A stretch of 64,000 bases of DNA from RGIG4576 sp964606575 (GTDB lineage: Bacteria; Bacteroidota; Bacteroidia; Bacteroidales; Muribaculaceae), in assembly GCA_964606575.1 (NCBI GenBank), contig CAZSHA010000003.1, positions 11,320-75,319 of the forward strand. Reading direction: 5' to 3'. The position numbers were made by a program, and so were the translations under genes. The notes under the pieces were generated by a model, which ran no database searches, had not been told where the DNA came from, and saw only the letters and a program-made list of their open reading frames with translations. Shown one piece after another: positions 25,679-35,030 of the stretch. How positions within the stretch are numbered: position 1 is the first letter of the stretch; every line of letters starts with the position of its first letter.

Positions 25679-26811
25679 TGGATAACAAGAAATACATAAT
25701 CTTCAAAATACTTATCGTAACCCTGATTACGGTAGTATTATCCAAATCAATGGTGATGATACCGCTTGATTTCAGTGCTTTTTCATCAAACAACTCAGGC
25801 AGTATCAACCAATTCGACATCTATACCGATATTTTAAGCCGTTCGGGTGATATCGAATACGAAGATAACGTTGTCGTGGTCACGATACCTGAAAGAGCAG
25901 GAAGAGCTGAACTGGCAGAAGCATTAAGCCTACTTGCTCAATGTCAACCAGCCACCATATCAGTTGATATTCATTTAGAAGGTAAGCGCGACGCAGAGGT
26001 TGACAGCATGCTGCTTGTTGCTGTTGAGGAGAATGAAAACGTTATTTTCCCATGTTTTACCGACAAATTACAAGACACTACAGGTTTTTTTATACAAACT
26101 GGAGAATACGGAATAAGTCGCGGATACGTCAACCTTGACAACTTCGGCAAAGAGAATGCAGTAATGCGTACTTTCACACCATATTACGTAGATGGCAACG
26201 ACACCATATACAGTCTTTCATTAGAAGCCGTAAGACGCATATTCCCCGAAAAAGTTGAGCGGTTGAAACAACGTAAAGTTGACCATGATTTCATAAACTA
26301 CATGCGCGAAATTCCTTGCTTCAATTACAAGGATATTCCAATATTCGCCGATGAGATAACAGGAAAAATCGTATTGCTCGGATGCGATGCGCAATACGAC
26401 ACGCACCGCACACCTATTAACTCTAGACTATTAGGTCTTAAAGTTCATGCTTACACCGCATCGACTGTCATCAACGAGGCTTATATAGACCGACCGGCAA
26501 CATGGGTTACAACATTCATAACGATTCTCACACTAGGTGTATTCTCATTTTTGTCTATATTATATGTGATTAAGACACCTAAATTTGCGGGGTTCTTTAC
26601 ACGTTCTACGACCTATCTAAGTTTTTTCACATTCCTAATATTAGGATTTATTGTTTTTTACGAGTACAACCTATATATCGACTCAGCTTGGTTTCTTATA
26701 GGTATCGCATTTGCCCCATGGTCACTTGACTTATATAACTTCATTGAAACAATGATAACTAAACTAAAGAAAAGGATTAAAAGTAAAAAAGATAATAACT
26801 TAAACACATAA
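25678..26811 (+). CDS. CHASE2-domain membrane protein without output domain
   Basis: 377 residues. One N-terminal membrane anchor (about 8-27), an extracytoplasmic CHASE2 domain (about 55-265: NVVVVTIPERAGRAELAEALSLLAQ, ISVDIHLEG, GKIVLLGC, THRTPINSRLLGLKVHAYT), then three C-terminal membrane segments (about 272-365) and a short basic tail. CHASE2 is a sensor domain normally fused to a kinase, cyclase or other effector; none is fused here, so the signal must pass through partners, likely neighbours (inference). It overlaps the transglutaminase gene by one nt. Confidence 0.85.
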   Translation: MDNKKYIIFKILIVTLITVVLSKSMVMIPLDFSAFSSNNSGSINQFDIYTDILSRSGDIEYEDNVVVVTIPERAGRAELAEALSLLAQCQPATISVDIHLEGKRDAEVDSMLLVAVEENENVIFPCFTDKLQDTTGFFIQTGEYGISRGYVNLDNFGKENAVMRTFTPYYVDGNDTIYSLSLEAVRRIFPEKVERLKQRKVDHDFINYMREIPCFNYKDIPIFADEITGKIVLLGCDAQYDTHRTPINSRLLGLKVHAYTASTVINEAYIDRPATWVTTFITILTLGVFSFLSILYVIKTPKFAGFFTRSTTYLSFFTFLILGFIVFYEYNLYIDSAWFLIGIAFAPWSLDLYNFIETMITKLKKRIKSKKDNNLNT

Positions 26812-26818
26812 CATAAAT

Positions 26819-27571
26819 ATGAAACGCAGAATAACATTATTTTCGGCACTAGTTGTAACAGTTTGCACAATAATATGTATTGCTGTGAACAAAGATTACA
26901 AAGTGCTTGACATCAGGGGATCTATTATAGTGGACAACACTAAGACTGAACTTGCTAAAGGACAGACTATAAAAGGTGGTGATATTCTTATTGCCGACCG
27001 CCAATCTTACATGAAAGTTCATGACACAAAGCGTTCTTACACGCTTCGTGTATCAGGTAAGCATTCTGTAAAGGAACTTATCGATAATATGCCTAGCAAA
27101 TATAAATCGGCTATCTCTAACATTAAAGATAACCTGCTAAAGGCAAAAAAGACAAATATCGTATACGGTGTAGTGACTATGAACTTAGAAATGGACGGTT
27201 TTGAGCTAGAAGAAAACGAAGCCTTCGTACTTTGCAAAGAAGATTCACTAGGAAACTTAGCGGTAGCGTTCATGAGAAGCGGAATGGAAACACCTATGAT
27301 GTACACACTTAACCCTCAATCTTACATTTATTTGTTAAAGATGTCACTTCTAACGGTTCAAGGTTATGAATACGCTTATGAGCTTGAAAACTCCGCTATT
27401 TATGATGTGCTATGGAAACCGCTTGAAAAATATTTCCAACCAGGCGACATCGTTATGTTCTCGTTACCTGAAAGCTTAGCACACATCACAATGGAAGATA
27501 TTCCAGTTGATGAAACACGTAATCTGTCTGACCTATATGAGTTGTATCAATTAGACAGCGCAAGCGAATAA
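26819..27571 (+). CDS. Exported or anchored FecR-like protein
   Basis: 250 residues. An N-terminal hydrophobic segment (about 5-23) is a signal anchor. Residues 28-75 look FecR-like: VLDIRGSIIVDNTKTELAKG, then GGDILIADRQSYMKVHD. The remainder (TNIVYGVVTMNLEMDGFELEENEAFVLC onwards) is mixed alpha/beta without a recognised family. CHASE2 and FecR domains often occur together in bacterial sensory proteins, so this is probably the CHASE2 partner. It follows the CHASE2 gene by 7 nt and ends the plus-strand operon. Confidence 0.65.
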   Translation: MKRRITLFSALVVTVCTIICIAVNKDYKVLDIRGSIIVDNTKTELAKGQTIKGGDILIADRQSYMKVHDTKRSYTLRVSGKHSVKELIDNMPSKYKSAISNIKDNLLKAKKTNIVYGVVTMNLEMDGFELEENEAFVLCKEDSLGNLAVAFMRSGMETPMMYTLNPQSYIYLLKMSLLTVQGYEYAYELENSAIYDVLWKPLEKYFQPGDIVMFSLPESLAHITMEDIPVDETRNLSDLYELYQLDSASE

Positions 27572-27592
27572 ATCTCAAAATTTGAATAAAAT

Positions 27593-27629
27593 AAATTGCC
27601 GCACCTCCATCACGAAGTGCGGCAATTTT
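27593..27629. terminator. Bidirectional terminator between convergent operons
   Basis: AAATTGCCGCAC (27593-27604) and GTGCGGCAATTT (27617-27628) form a perfect 12-bp stem; T runs leave it in both directions. It serves the FecR-like gene (plus) and the DUF4384-like gene (minus). Confidence 0.9.
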
Positions 27630-27670
27630 CATATCCCATCTTTTATTATTCTGCTTACACTCAAAATTAG

Positions 27671-28552
27671 TTATTTAAGACTAATCGTTACATCTTTTGG
27701 TATAAGAATCATTTTTGCATCACGGTCACGATTTGCCAACAACCATTTTTGGAAATCATCATAAGGCAAAGATCTAAGTTTCGTTATATCACCTTCACTT
27801 ACTCTACCATTGTCAGAAGGACGGATAAACTCATTTGTTGAAAATATAATATAGATACGATTATACTCTATAGGTTTTTTCGTTGTCATTTTCACACGAG
27901 TAATTTCCTTTGTAGTTACTTCAATTGGATTCTTATGTTCCTTAGAGAAAAATATATAATCCCTATCGGCCTCTACAGGATAAGAACTAATACTTGTTTT
28001 ATCGTATGGCAACATACGATATGCCATATCATCTTCACCCAATGAATAAACAGCAAGATATCCGCTTACAGGCGTTCTGAAAGATAGATAAAGTTTATCA
28101 CCGCTTACAAAATCAGCATCTTCTGACATTTCATCAGTATGATTTCTTAACAGGCGAGCTGTCACGTCAAATCCTGCACCCACGATTTCACGAGCCCTGC
28201 CCCACACCTTTGCCCTAAGAACAGGCATTCCGGTATTAGGATCATTAGACATCGTTATCTCAGGAGATTTAGTATCACCAAGCCATACTCCTTTCACCTC
28301 ACTCAATCCATACGAAACAAAGTCTGTTTTTCCATTTTTTGTTTTTGTTTGGTTCCTTTGCTGTATAAATGTTCCAAATTCCTCTGCTAGGGCAACTGTT
28401 CTAGCTCTCTCAATCGCTTTAAGTTGAGCTCCTTTATATGTATCTAATTCGTTCTGAACATATACAGCCTCGCCACTTACATTCTTCACTTTTTGAGCAA
28501 AACATGAACCAATAGCAAATGTCAACAATAATGCTGTTATATAAAATCTCAT
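27671..28552 (-). CDS. Exported LPP20/DUF4384-like protein
   Basis: 293 residues. The signal peptide MRFYITALLLTFAIGSCFAQ could be cut by signal peptidase I after CFA or, since IGSC fits a lipobox, lipidated at Cys 17. An LPP20-like region follows (GAQLKAIERARTVALAEEFG, then YGLSEVKGVWLGD). The C-terminal half resembles DUF4384: GDKLYLSFRTPVSGYLAVYSLGEDDMAYRMLPYD. DUF4384 is known mainly from proteins encoded with or fused to caspase-like peptidases, and the caspase gene lies 17 nt upstream. Confidence 0.78.
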   Translation of the reverse strand: MRFYITALLLTFAIGSCFAQKVKNVSGEAVYVQNELDTYKGAQLKAIERARTVALAEEFGTFIQQRNQTKTKNGKTDFVSYGLSEVKGVWLGDTKSPEITMSNDPNTGMPVLRAKVWGRAREIVGAGFDVTARLLRNHTDEMSEDADFVSGDKLYLSFRTPVSGYLAVYSLGEDDMAYRMLPYDKTSISSYPVEADRDYIFFSKEHKNPIEVTTKEITRVKMTTKKPIEYNRIYIIFSTNEFIRPSDNGRVSEGDITKLRSLPYDDFQKWLLANRDRDAKMILIPKDVTISLK

Positions 28553-28569
28553 TTCTTTCTATATGTTTT

Positions 28570-31257
28570 TTAATTTCTGATTTTTATATTCTTCCATGAC
28601 ATCATCAATGGATCTGATGGCATAACATCTGGAGTTTGTGTCTTACTATCCTTATTATCAAGGGTTGACTGACGGATAACATTTTCCTTTACATAATCAT
28701 ATAGTTCTCCCATAGTTACATCACCCTTAGTTTCCTTCAACTTCTTCAACAAGAAATATGTAAACAAGCCATGACCTTTACCTTCATACGGATAAGCCAT
28801 TTCATCACCAGAGCAAGCTGTCATAACAATCATATTACCTTCTGTCAATTCTTCTTCATCAGTATCTACTACGACACCACGTGCAGCAAAAAGCATTTCA
28901 CCACTTCTAGAACCTCCACTGAAACAACAATCCAAGAATACATTGACATGCTCTGCTCCAGCTTCCACTATTTTATTATAAAACTCATTCATTGAGAATG
29001 CGCCTTCCAAACTTTTTGGGTTTCCATCTTTAGATAAGAAATAAGCCTTAGATGTGCTGTAATCCGGTACGCCATGACCTGAATAATATATCACGGCTTT
29101 AGCTCCTTCTCCGTATACTTTTAACTTTTTTACGTATGTTTCTATTTGTGTCTTCATTTGCAAATAACTTGCATCTGGCACAAACGTTACGTTCTTTTCA
29201 GGAATTCCTAGAACTGAAGTACAATAATTAGCGAATGAACGTCCATCTGCTATCGCACAAGTAACATCACCCACATTATCATAATGCTCATTACTTATAA
29301 TCAAAGCAAATGTATTATCATTAACCACATCAGTAACTACAGGAACATCAATATCCACATCGCTCTTCTTATTTGCACCACCAATTGTTCTTGTTCCAGT
29401 TGTTTGTTTTGATTGACCTTGAGCCCTAGCTAGAAGGTTTTCATCCAGTACATCACCCAAACCAATAGGATTAGTAATCGTTACGTCAACATCCTCATAA
29501 GCCAATTCCTCACGCATGTCATACTTATACGAAGGACCGCCAGATATTGATATAAAATCCAAACCAGCTAACACTAAAGTATCCCCAACAACATCAAATT
29601 TTGGATTCTTTATAGATATATCTTTCTTTTCCCACGCCGTACTAAAATTTTGAGCCTCATTATTCGCCATTGGCACTTTAACCAACATATAACCCAAGTT
29701 ATAGCTTAGCTTATACACTTCATTGTCGGCATCATAATCACTCAACTTGATACCTCCTTTTTGAAGTGATGCCAAAATAGTTATAGAATATCTATCTATA
29801 TAAGCCTTTTTAGCCTCATTAATCAATTCCAATCGCTTATTCTTTAATGATTCACCTGATGTACGAAGCTCATAATCCGCAGTTTTTTCGTATGTACCCT
29901 TTTGTCGCCACACCATCAAGCGTTCAGCCACATAATCGTATGCATAAATAGGAAAGATTGGAACACCCAATGACGATACCTTTCGAGAACCGTTATCCTT
30001 ACTCACATTAGCTTTCGCATAGGCAAACATAGATTCCTCAGCAAGAAGTTCAGCTTTTCTTTGGGTATCAATCATTTCACCATTTTTAGCGGCCAACACA
30101 CGTGCTTCTTCTTTACGGTCAAGCCAAACGTATGCGTCTATCAACGCTTTCAAATATTCACCTTTGAACCCTCTATCTACAACTTGCACTAGTAGTTTTG
30201 AAGCATTTTCCAAATATGGATATAACTCAGGCAACGGCTTGCCGAAATTATCAACCTTGCCGTTCTTCCTTTCAGTTAGCACATAATTAAAGCTAGCACA
30301 TGCAAATCGTTTGATATTATCAATATTATTTGTGTCTAAAGCATATAATTGCTCACATGCCGCAAGGCTTGAACGATAATCACCATTCAATTCGTGTATC
30401 CTAGATTTTAAGCTCAACACCTTCGATTGGTTCTTTTCTAGCCTTTCATAGTTCATCATGTGTACTTCTGCTTGAGCAACGTTACCAGTCATAATATGGT
30501 ACTCCACGACATCATGCAAGATATTCATATCATTTGGCAACTTCTGAGCACCTTTCATCAAAGTGAGAATTTGATCGTCACCTTGACCGCAGAAACCGTA
30601 TGCTTTCGCCAACGATGTATATACTTTGCTTTCATATGTCTTATCATGAGTAAGCAAATATTCTTCCAACATCACAGTCGCTGCAGAGAATTCCTTAGCG
30701 TTAAATTTATGGGATGCCACATAATACACAAGTTGTGGATAACTTGATGGATTCTCAAAAGCCTCATCCTTAAAGAAGTCATGTTTCGGAATCAATATGT
30801 ATTTTTCAAGCATGCTTACAGCCATTTCTGTATTATTCCTTTTGCTATAAGCGATACCGCCATTCATCAAAGTCGGGCGTAAAGTCCTCAATCGGCTCTT
30901 AGCAGTAATGTAATGTGCAACTAAGGCAGTATCGTTAAGCACTTTCATACAGCTCTCGCCACATTCGTCAACAACATAATATAACCTATCACCAGTCACA
31001 TTACTTTTCACCAACGATTCGTATACAGCATATAGACTATCAGCCCTGTCGGCTTCAGTTTTTTCCACAACAGGTTTTGCTGAATCAAGCGTGTCTGCCA
31101 TTCCCATGTTGTCAGAAAGAACTTCTGCATCATTAGTAGACACTTCAACGGTCTCACCTGGTAGCGGAGTATGCGTTTCCGACGGATTTTGAGCATTTAC
31201 CGCAAAAAATCCAACTGACACTACAATAGCTAAACTATATAAAAAATACTTTTTCAT
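28570..31257 (-). CDS. Exported caspase-like (C14) protease with TPR-like repeats
   Basis: 895 residues from the ATG at 31257 (MKKYFLYSLAIVVSVGFFAV, a signal peptide; the upstream in-frame codon is TTG). Residues about 65-430 are helical repeats of TPR type. A linker with a Ser/Thr/Lys stretch leads to a C-terminal caspase domain (about 645-870) opening with NTFALIISNEHYDNVGDV. The catalytic dyad is intact: His 728 in YYSGHG and Cys 778 in LDCCFSGG. The segment ACSGDEMAYPYEGKGHGLFTYFLL follows as in metacaspase/paracaspase relatives. Export puts the protease in the periplasm, unlike cytosolic caspase effectors. Middle gene of the minus operon. Confidence 0.92.
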   Translation of the reverse strand: MKKYFLYSLAIVVSVGFFAVNAQNPSETHTPLPGETVEVSTNDAEVLSDNMGMADTLDSAKPVVEKTEADRADSLYAVYESLVKSNVTGDRLYYVVDECGESCMKVLNDTALVAHYITAKSRLRTLRPTLMNGGIAYSKRNNTEMAVSMLEKYILIPKHDFFKDEAFENPSSYPQLVYYVASHKFNAKEFSAATVMLEEYLLTHDKTYESKVYTSLAKAYGFCGQGDDQILTLMKGAQKLPNDMNILHDVVEYHIMTGNVAQAEVHMMNYERLEKNQSKVLSLKSRIHELNGDYRSSLAACEQLYALDTNNIDNIKRFACASFNYVLTERKNGKVDNFGKPLPELYPYLENASKLLVQVVDRGFKGEYLKALIDAYVWLDRKEEARVLAAKNGEMIDTQRKAELLAEESMFAYAKANVSKDNGSRKVSSLGVPIFPIYAYDYVAERLMVWRQKGTYEKTADYELRTSGESLKNKRLELINEAKKAYIDRYSITILASLQKGGIKLSDYDADNEVYKLSYNLGYMLVKVPMANNEAQNFSTAWEKKDISIKNPKFDVVGDTLVLAGLDFISISGGPSYKYDMREELAYEDVDVTITNPIGLGDVLDENLLARAQGQSKQTTGTRTIGGANKKSDVDIDVPVVTDVVNDNTFALIISNEHYDNVGDVTCAIADGRSFANYCTSVLGIPEKNVTFVPDASYLQMKTQIETYVKKLKVYGEGAKAVIYYSGHGVPDYSTSKAYFLSKDGNPKSLEGAFSMNEFYNKIVEAGAEHVNVFLDCCFSGGSRSGEMLFAARGVVVDTDEEELTEGNMIVMTACSGDEMAYPYEGKGHGLFTYFLLKKLKETKGDVTMGELYDYVKENVIRQSTLDNKDSKTQTPDVMPSDPLMMSWKNIKIRN

Positions 31258-31344
31258 AATTGTTTTAAACAATCCTTATAATACTTCCTTTTAATATCTT
31301 TATATTCTGCCAGAGCAGATTGAGGTTAAAATTACGCTTTATTA

Positions 31345-33435
31345 TTATTTTTTCATTTGCTCTTTGAAAGTGTCAACGAACTTCAACGCCACCTTGATAC
31401 GGCGGAACTCGCTACCCTTTTCTTTCGACACTTCCACATTGTATTTATATTCAATAGGCATATTGGCATTGGCAAATGTGGTCTTTGCCAAATAATCACT
31501 TACACCTATCGCGCGAATCAACGCAAGTTGCTCATTTGACTTTATACCGGCAGCCTTAGTGATTGTCATATTTGTCAACTCACCGTCTTGTGCAGCCAAC
31601 TGATTCTCGATGTCGCCATACTCGCCATTATATCTTAACTTACCTATAATAGGTGTTGCATCAGCCGAGCCTGTGATTGAAACCACAAGTTTCTTGCTGT
31701 CGCCCATATATTTCGCAAAATCACCTTTTATAGAGTTGTCGATAATGTTAAGCATTTGAACAGCTGCATTAGATTCTGTAGCCACATATTTACCAGCTTT
31801 GAAATCATCGCGCGCTGAAAATTCCTCCTCAACTTGATACATATAGCTAACGTTGTAGTTAAGAATTTTGTTACCATCGGCATCAACGTCCTGTTCAACT
31901 TCGGTATTAACGGTAATGTGAGTATGGTCAGTAAGCAAGCTCTGAGTCTTAGCCTCTTCCACCACTTCCTCTTTCATTGTCTCCAATTTTGCTGCTTCAA
32001 CGTTAGCCAATTGAATCACCTCCATTGGCACGAACGAACTTTCATCATAAACTAACTTTTCACGGTTACGGTTGTCATACATATACACCTTACCAGTTTT
32101 CTTGTTTCTAGCCTCAGTATATATGACCTCAAAATTGTCGTTAGCATCAAGACCATAGACCGTATTGATGAATTCCAAGTCATTGATATTGTTCAAGTCG
32201 TTCAATTCGGCAGAAGGAATATTCAAATAAATTGAAGGCATATTGTCGAAATTAACGGCAAGGGCTTGATTTGTTTCTACATAATTACCAAGTTTAGCGC
32301 CGTCATTTGCAATCAAGTTACCTGCCATCGCAGTAACAAGGTCGTTTTCAAGCTGCAATGCTTTTTGAGCGCGGGTTTCGTCGTTTACACGGGCACGGTA
32401 GTCTGCTTCCGACTCTCCCGGTTGCATCTTAGCCCACTCCGTCAATTCCAAACCAAGCCGCATCTTCAAGTCTTTTGCGTGATAACGCTCAATATTAGAC
32501 AAAGGATATACACCTACCGTTCCAGGCTTGATATATAGCAAATTATCTTTCCCGAATGAATCGCTGAACAAATCAAGATTCAACAAATCGCTACCATCAA
32601 CACTTATCAAATAATCGACCTTTGATGTCAACAAGTTCACCAATTCAAAAGATTTACCAGCATTAACAATAACATATTTTCCTTGCGGATGGAAGATACA
32701 GTTTTTAGCTCCTGATATTGCCGGGTATGATTTCTTTTCTTTCAAATCGGCAATGTCTACCACTTTCAATGTTCCGTCAGCAAGCAACACAGCAAACTCT
32801 CTATAATCGTCAGAAAAATCTATATCAAGCACAGGTTGACCATAATTCAAAACTTTACGGCTCGTGCCACGCTCAAGGTTGAATACTTCCACATTATCAC
32901 CCTCAAGCATTAATGCCACATTACTAGCCTTGTTGATTTGAACTTTAGTGGGAGTTCCCGCCAATTGTACAGAATATTTCGTTTTATCTTTAACTTTCTC
33001 ATCGGTAACACACTTATTCACCTTGTTGTCCATAGTAAAGACTAACACAAATGTTCCGTCAGGAGAATAAGCCAAGCTCCATATTTGATTCTTCTTTTCG
33101 GTCTTGAAAAGAACTTTTCCCTCTTCTTCAGTGTATGGGTCAAACAACCTCACCTTCTTTTCATCGCAATAAAGCACCTTTCCTCCAATAAGAGGTGACA
33201 ATGTCCACTTAACCGGCTTAAACCCTTCCATTTTAAATCCTGAATATACACTCATATCGCCCTTCAGGCTTTGACCCAGCACAAAGTATGAGTTGTTTTG
33301 TGCTTTCACATAAGGTTCGCCTTTGAGTTTCAACAAGAACAAGCTATCAGGAGACAGAAACTCTTGGGCATTTAACATTGCAGGTGCGCAAGTCAGCGCA
33401 ACACCGGCAATTACTGTCAACATTTTTCCTTTCAT
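31345..33435 (-). CDS. Exported WD40-like beta-propeller protein with OmpA-like C-terminal domain
   Basis: 696 residues from the ATG at 33435 (MKGKMLTVIAGVALTCAPAM, signal peptide); the longer frame begins with GTG. Residues about 30-330 carry propeller-like repeats (IWSLAYSPDGTFVLVFT, LDIDFSDDYREFAVLLADGTLKVVD). After a charged middle part, the C-terminal 150 residues resemble an OmpA-like domain: VVSITGSADATPI and SNEQLALIRAIGVSDYLAK correspond to the usual GHTD and N..L...RA..V..YL motifs. That domain would bind peptidoglycan or anchor the system (inference). First gene of the caspase operon. Confidence 0.75.
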   Translation of the reverse strand: MKGKMLTVIAGVALTCAPAMLNAQEFLSPDSLFLLKLKGEPYVKAQNNSYFVLGQSLKGDMSVYSGFKMEGFKPVKWTLSPLIGGKVLYCDEKKVRLFDPYTEEEGKVLFKTEKKNQIWSLAYSPDGTFVLVFTMDNKVNKCVTDEKVKDKTKYSVQLAGTPTKVQINKASNVALMLEGDNVEVFNLERGTSRKVLNYGQPVLDIDFSDDYREFAVLLADGTLKVVDIADLKEKKSYPAISGAKNCIFHPQGKYVIVNAGKSFELVNLLTSKVDYLISVDGSDLLNLDLFSDSFGKDNLLYIKPGTVGVYPLSNIERYHAKDLKMRLGLELTEWAKMQPGESEADYRARVNDETRAQKALQLENDLVTAMAGNLIANDGAKLGNYVETNQALAVNFDNMPSIYLNIPSAELNDLNNINDLEFINTVYGLDANDNFEVIYTEARNKKTGKVYMYDNRNREKLVYDESSFVPMEVIQLANVEAAKLETMKEEVVEEAKTQSLLTDHTHITVNTEVEQDVDADGNKILNYNVSYMYQVEEEFSARDDFKAGKYVATESNAAVQMLNIIDNSIKGDFAKYMGDSKKLVVSITGSADATPIIGKLRYNGEYGDIENQLAAQDGELTNMTITKAAGIKSNEQLALIRAIGVSDYLAKTTFANANMPIEYKYNVEVSKEKGSEFRRIKVALKFVDTFKEQMKK

Positions 33436-33527
33436 TTGTTTATTTATTTCGACATGATTCCTAACCACATCTGGTTAATATTTTATTGATTTTTAGCAAT
33501 AATCTACTATCAAGGCATTTTCTTTTG

Positions 33528-33559
33528 CAAAATTAGTAATTTATTGTACAATTATCAAA
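33528..33559 (-). promoter_or_regulatory. Promoter of the caspase operon
   Basis: Minus-strand TTTG (33556-33559), a 20-bp spacer and TAATTTTG (33528-33535), an exact consensus match. It gives a leader of about 88 nt before the ATG at 33435. Confidence 0.78.
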
Positions 33560-33599
33560 AAAATAGCACAATTAAATGCTTGCTAACATAACTGATTTT

Positions 33600-34973
33600 T
33601 CACATTTTATGGCTTAATCTCAAATATGCCGCATCTTCAGCATCTACCGAATAGCACCTTGAGGCTCTAAGTCCTAAAACCCATACCACTTCGTCATCTA
33701 TACACAACAACCACGCTGCACGCTTTTGCACCTCGGTATATTTTGCATCGGTAAAAATATCGCTCACCAATTTAGACCCTTTCATCCCAAAAGGCTTTAT
33801 CCTATCGCCTTCTCTCCAACGTCGCAACACGCATTTCACGTCACGCTTCAGCAAATCTAGATTCAGAGCAACAACACGTTTTCCGTCAACGCCCTCTATC
33901 TTCCTCACCCCTAAGGTCTTTTCTGCAACTTCAGCTACAAACGGGACTCCAACACTACCTGATACCAACACGCATTTCAAGTCCACATCTATTTCATCAT
34001 CTAATGACATACCACCTATCGGAAACACCTCAATTTTGTCACCAGAAAGCACTGCTTCATACTCACTTGAATAAAAACGCTTTCCTTTCTCTCTTAGTGA
34101 CAACAACACATAAATGTCTTCCACTTGGGCAGAATTAAATCCGAAATCTCTCAATATTTCATAAAGAGCAGCTTGACGACCTCGACCAATCCCAGATAGT
34201 ACGCTAAAATCTACGACATAATTCCCAACTTCGTTTCTCATGACAGCACGCCCTTTCAACGTACCCACGTAGCCTTGATATAAATCATTACATGACTGCA
34301 CATCACACAAAGTTCTTGCCACTCCCGCATCTACATTAGGGAACAGTTCCCGAAGTGTAGGAATCAGCACATTCCTTATCTTATTCCGCTTGTAATCATT
34401 CGCTAAATTGGTACTATCCACCACATAATCCTGCCCCAACGAATCCAAATAATTCTCGACATCCTCCCTGGTGACACACAACAACGGTCTTACTATATAA
34501 CCATTTTTCGGCTTAATCCCGGCAAGCCCTTGTATACCAGTTCCCCTAACAACGTTCAAGAAAAATGTTTCAACATTATCATCATGATGATGCGCCACAG
34601 CGATAGAAGAACAGCCTTTTCTCACACGCATCTCTTCAAACCACTTGTAGCGCAATTCACGGCATGCCATTTCAGTGGACACTTTGTTTTTACGCTCATA
34701 TTCAGCCACATCGAAACTCATCACATCAAGCGGTACGCCCAATTCACGGCACAAATCACGCACAAACAGTTCATCCCTATCCGATTCCTCGCCACGCAAT
34801 CCAAAATTACAATGTAACGCATGACATCTTACGCCTATCGACAGCATGACACGAAGCAAAGCCACTGAATCAGCTCCACCACTCAATGCCACAACAACAT
34901 TGTCGCAAGCAGCCAATAATCCATGCTCTTTCACATATTCTGCAACCTTTTCTTCAAAATCATGCTTTTCCAT
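33600..34973 (-). CDS. tilS: tRNA(Ile)-lysidine synthetase
   Basis: 457 residues. Converts C34 of the CAU-anticodon tRNA-Ile to lysidine. The PP-loop ATP pyrophosphatase motif SGGADSVALL lies near residue 33; HHHDDNVETFFLN and RNVLIPTLRELFPNVD are family motifs. The C-terminal TilS domain carries RWREGDRIKPFGMKGSKLVSDIF. The ATG at 34973 follows its -7 box by only 4 nt, so the transcript is probably leaderless. Divergent from pheS. Confidence 0.95.
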   Translation of the reverse strand: MEKHDFEEKVAEYVKEHGLLAACDNVVVALSGGADSVALLRVMLSIGVRCHALHCNFGLRGEESDRDELFVRDLCRELGVPLDVMSFDVAEYERKNKVSTEMACRELRYKWFEEMRVRKGCSSIAVAHHHDDNVETFFLNVVRGTGIQGLAGIKPKNGYIVRPLLCVTREDVENYLDSLGQDYVVDSTNLANDYKRNKIRNVLIPTLRELFPNVDAGVARTLCDVQSCNDLYQGYVGTLKGRAVMRNEVGNYVVDFSVLSGIGRGRQAALYEILRDFGFNSAQVEDIYVLLSLREKGKRFYSSEYEAVLSGDKIEVFPIGGMSLDDEIDVDLKCVLVSGSVGVPFVAEVAEKTLGVRKIEGVDGKRVVALNLDLLKRDVKCVLRRWREGDRIKPFGMKGSKLVSDIFTDAKYTEVQKRAAWLLCIDDEVVWVLGLRASRCYSVDAEDAAYLRLSHKM

Positions 34974-35004
34974 GTGGCAAAGATACATTTTTTTCGTAAC
35001 TTTG
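34973..35004 (+). promoter_or_regulatory. pheS promoter
   Basis: TAACTTTG (34997-35004) is a consensus -7 box; TGTG (34973-34976) is a three-of-four -33 box at 20 bp, lying on the tilS start codon. The pheS ATG is at 35031. Confidence 0.65.
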
Positions 35005-35009
35005 TCGAA
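34978..35009 (-). promoter_or_regulatory. tilS promoter
   Basis: Minus-strand TATCTTTG (34978-34985) with TTCG (35006-35009) at 20 bp. It interleaves with the pheS promoter on the opposite strand. Confidence 0.65.
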
Positions 35010-35030
35010 TAATTTTACTTGTACATCACA

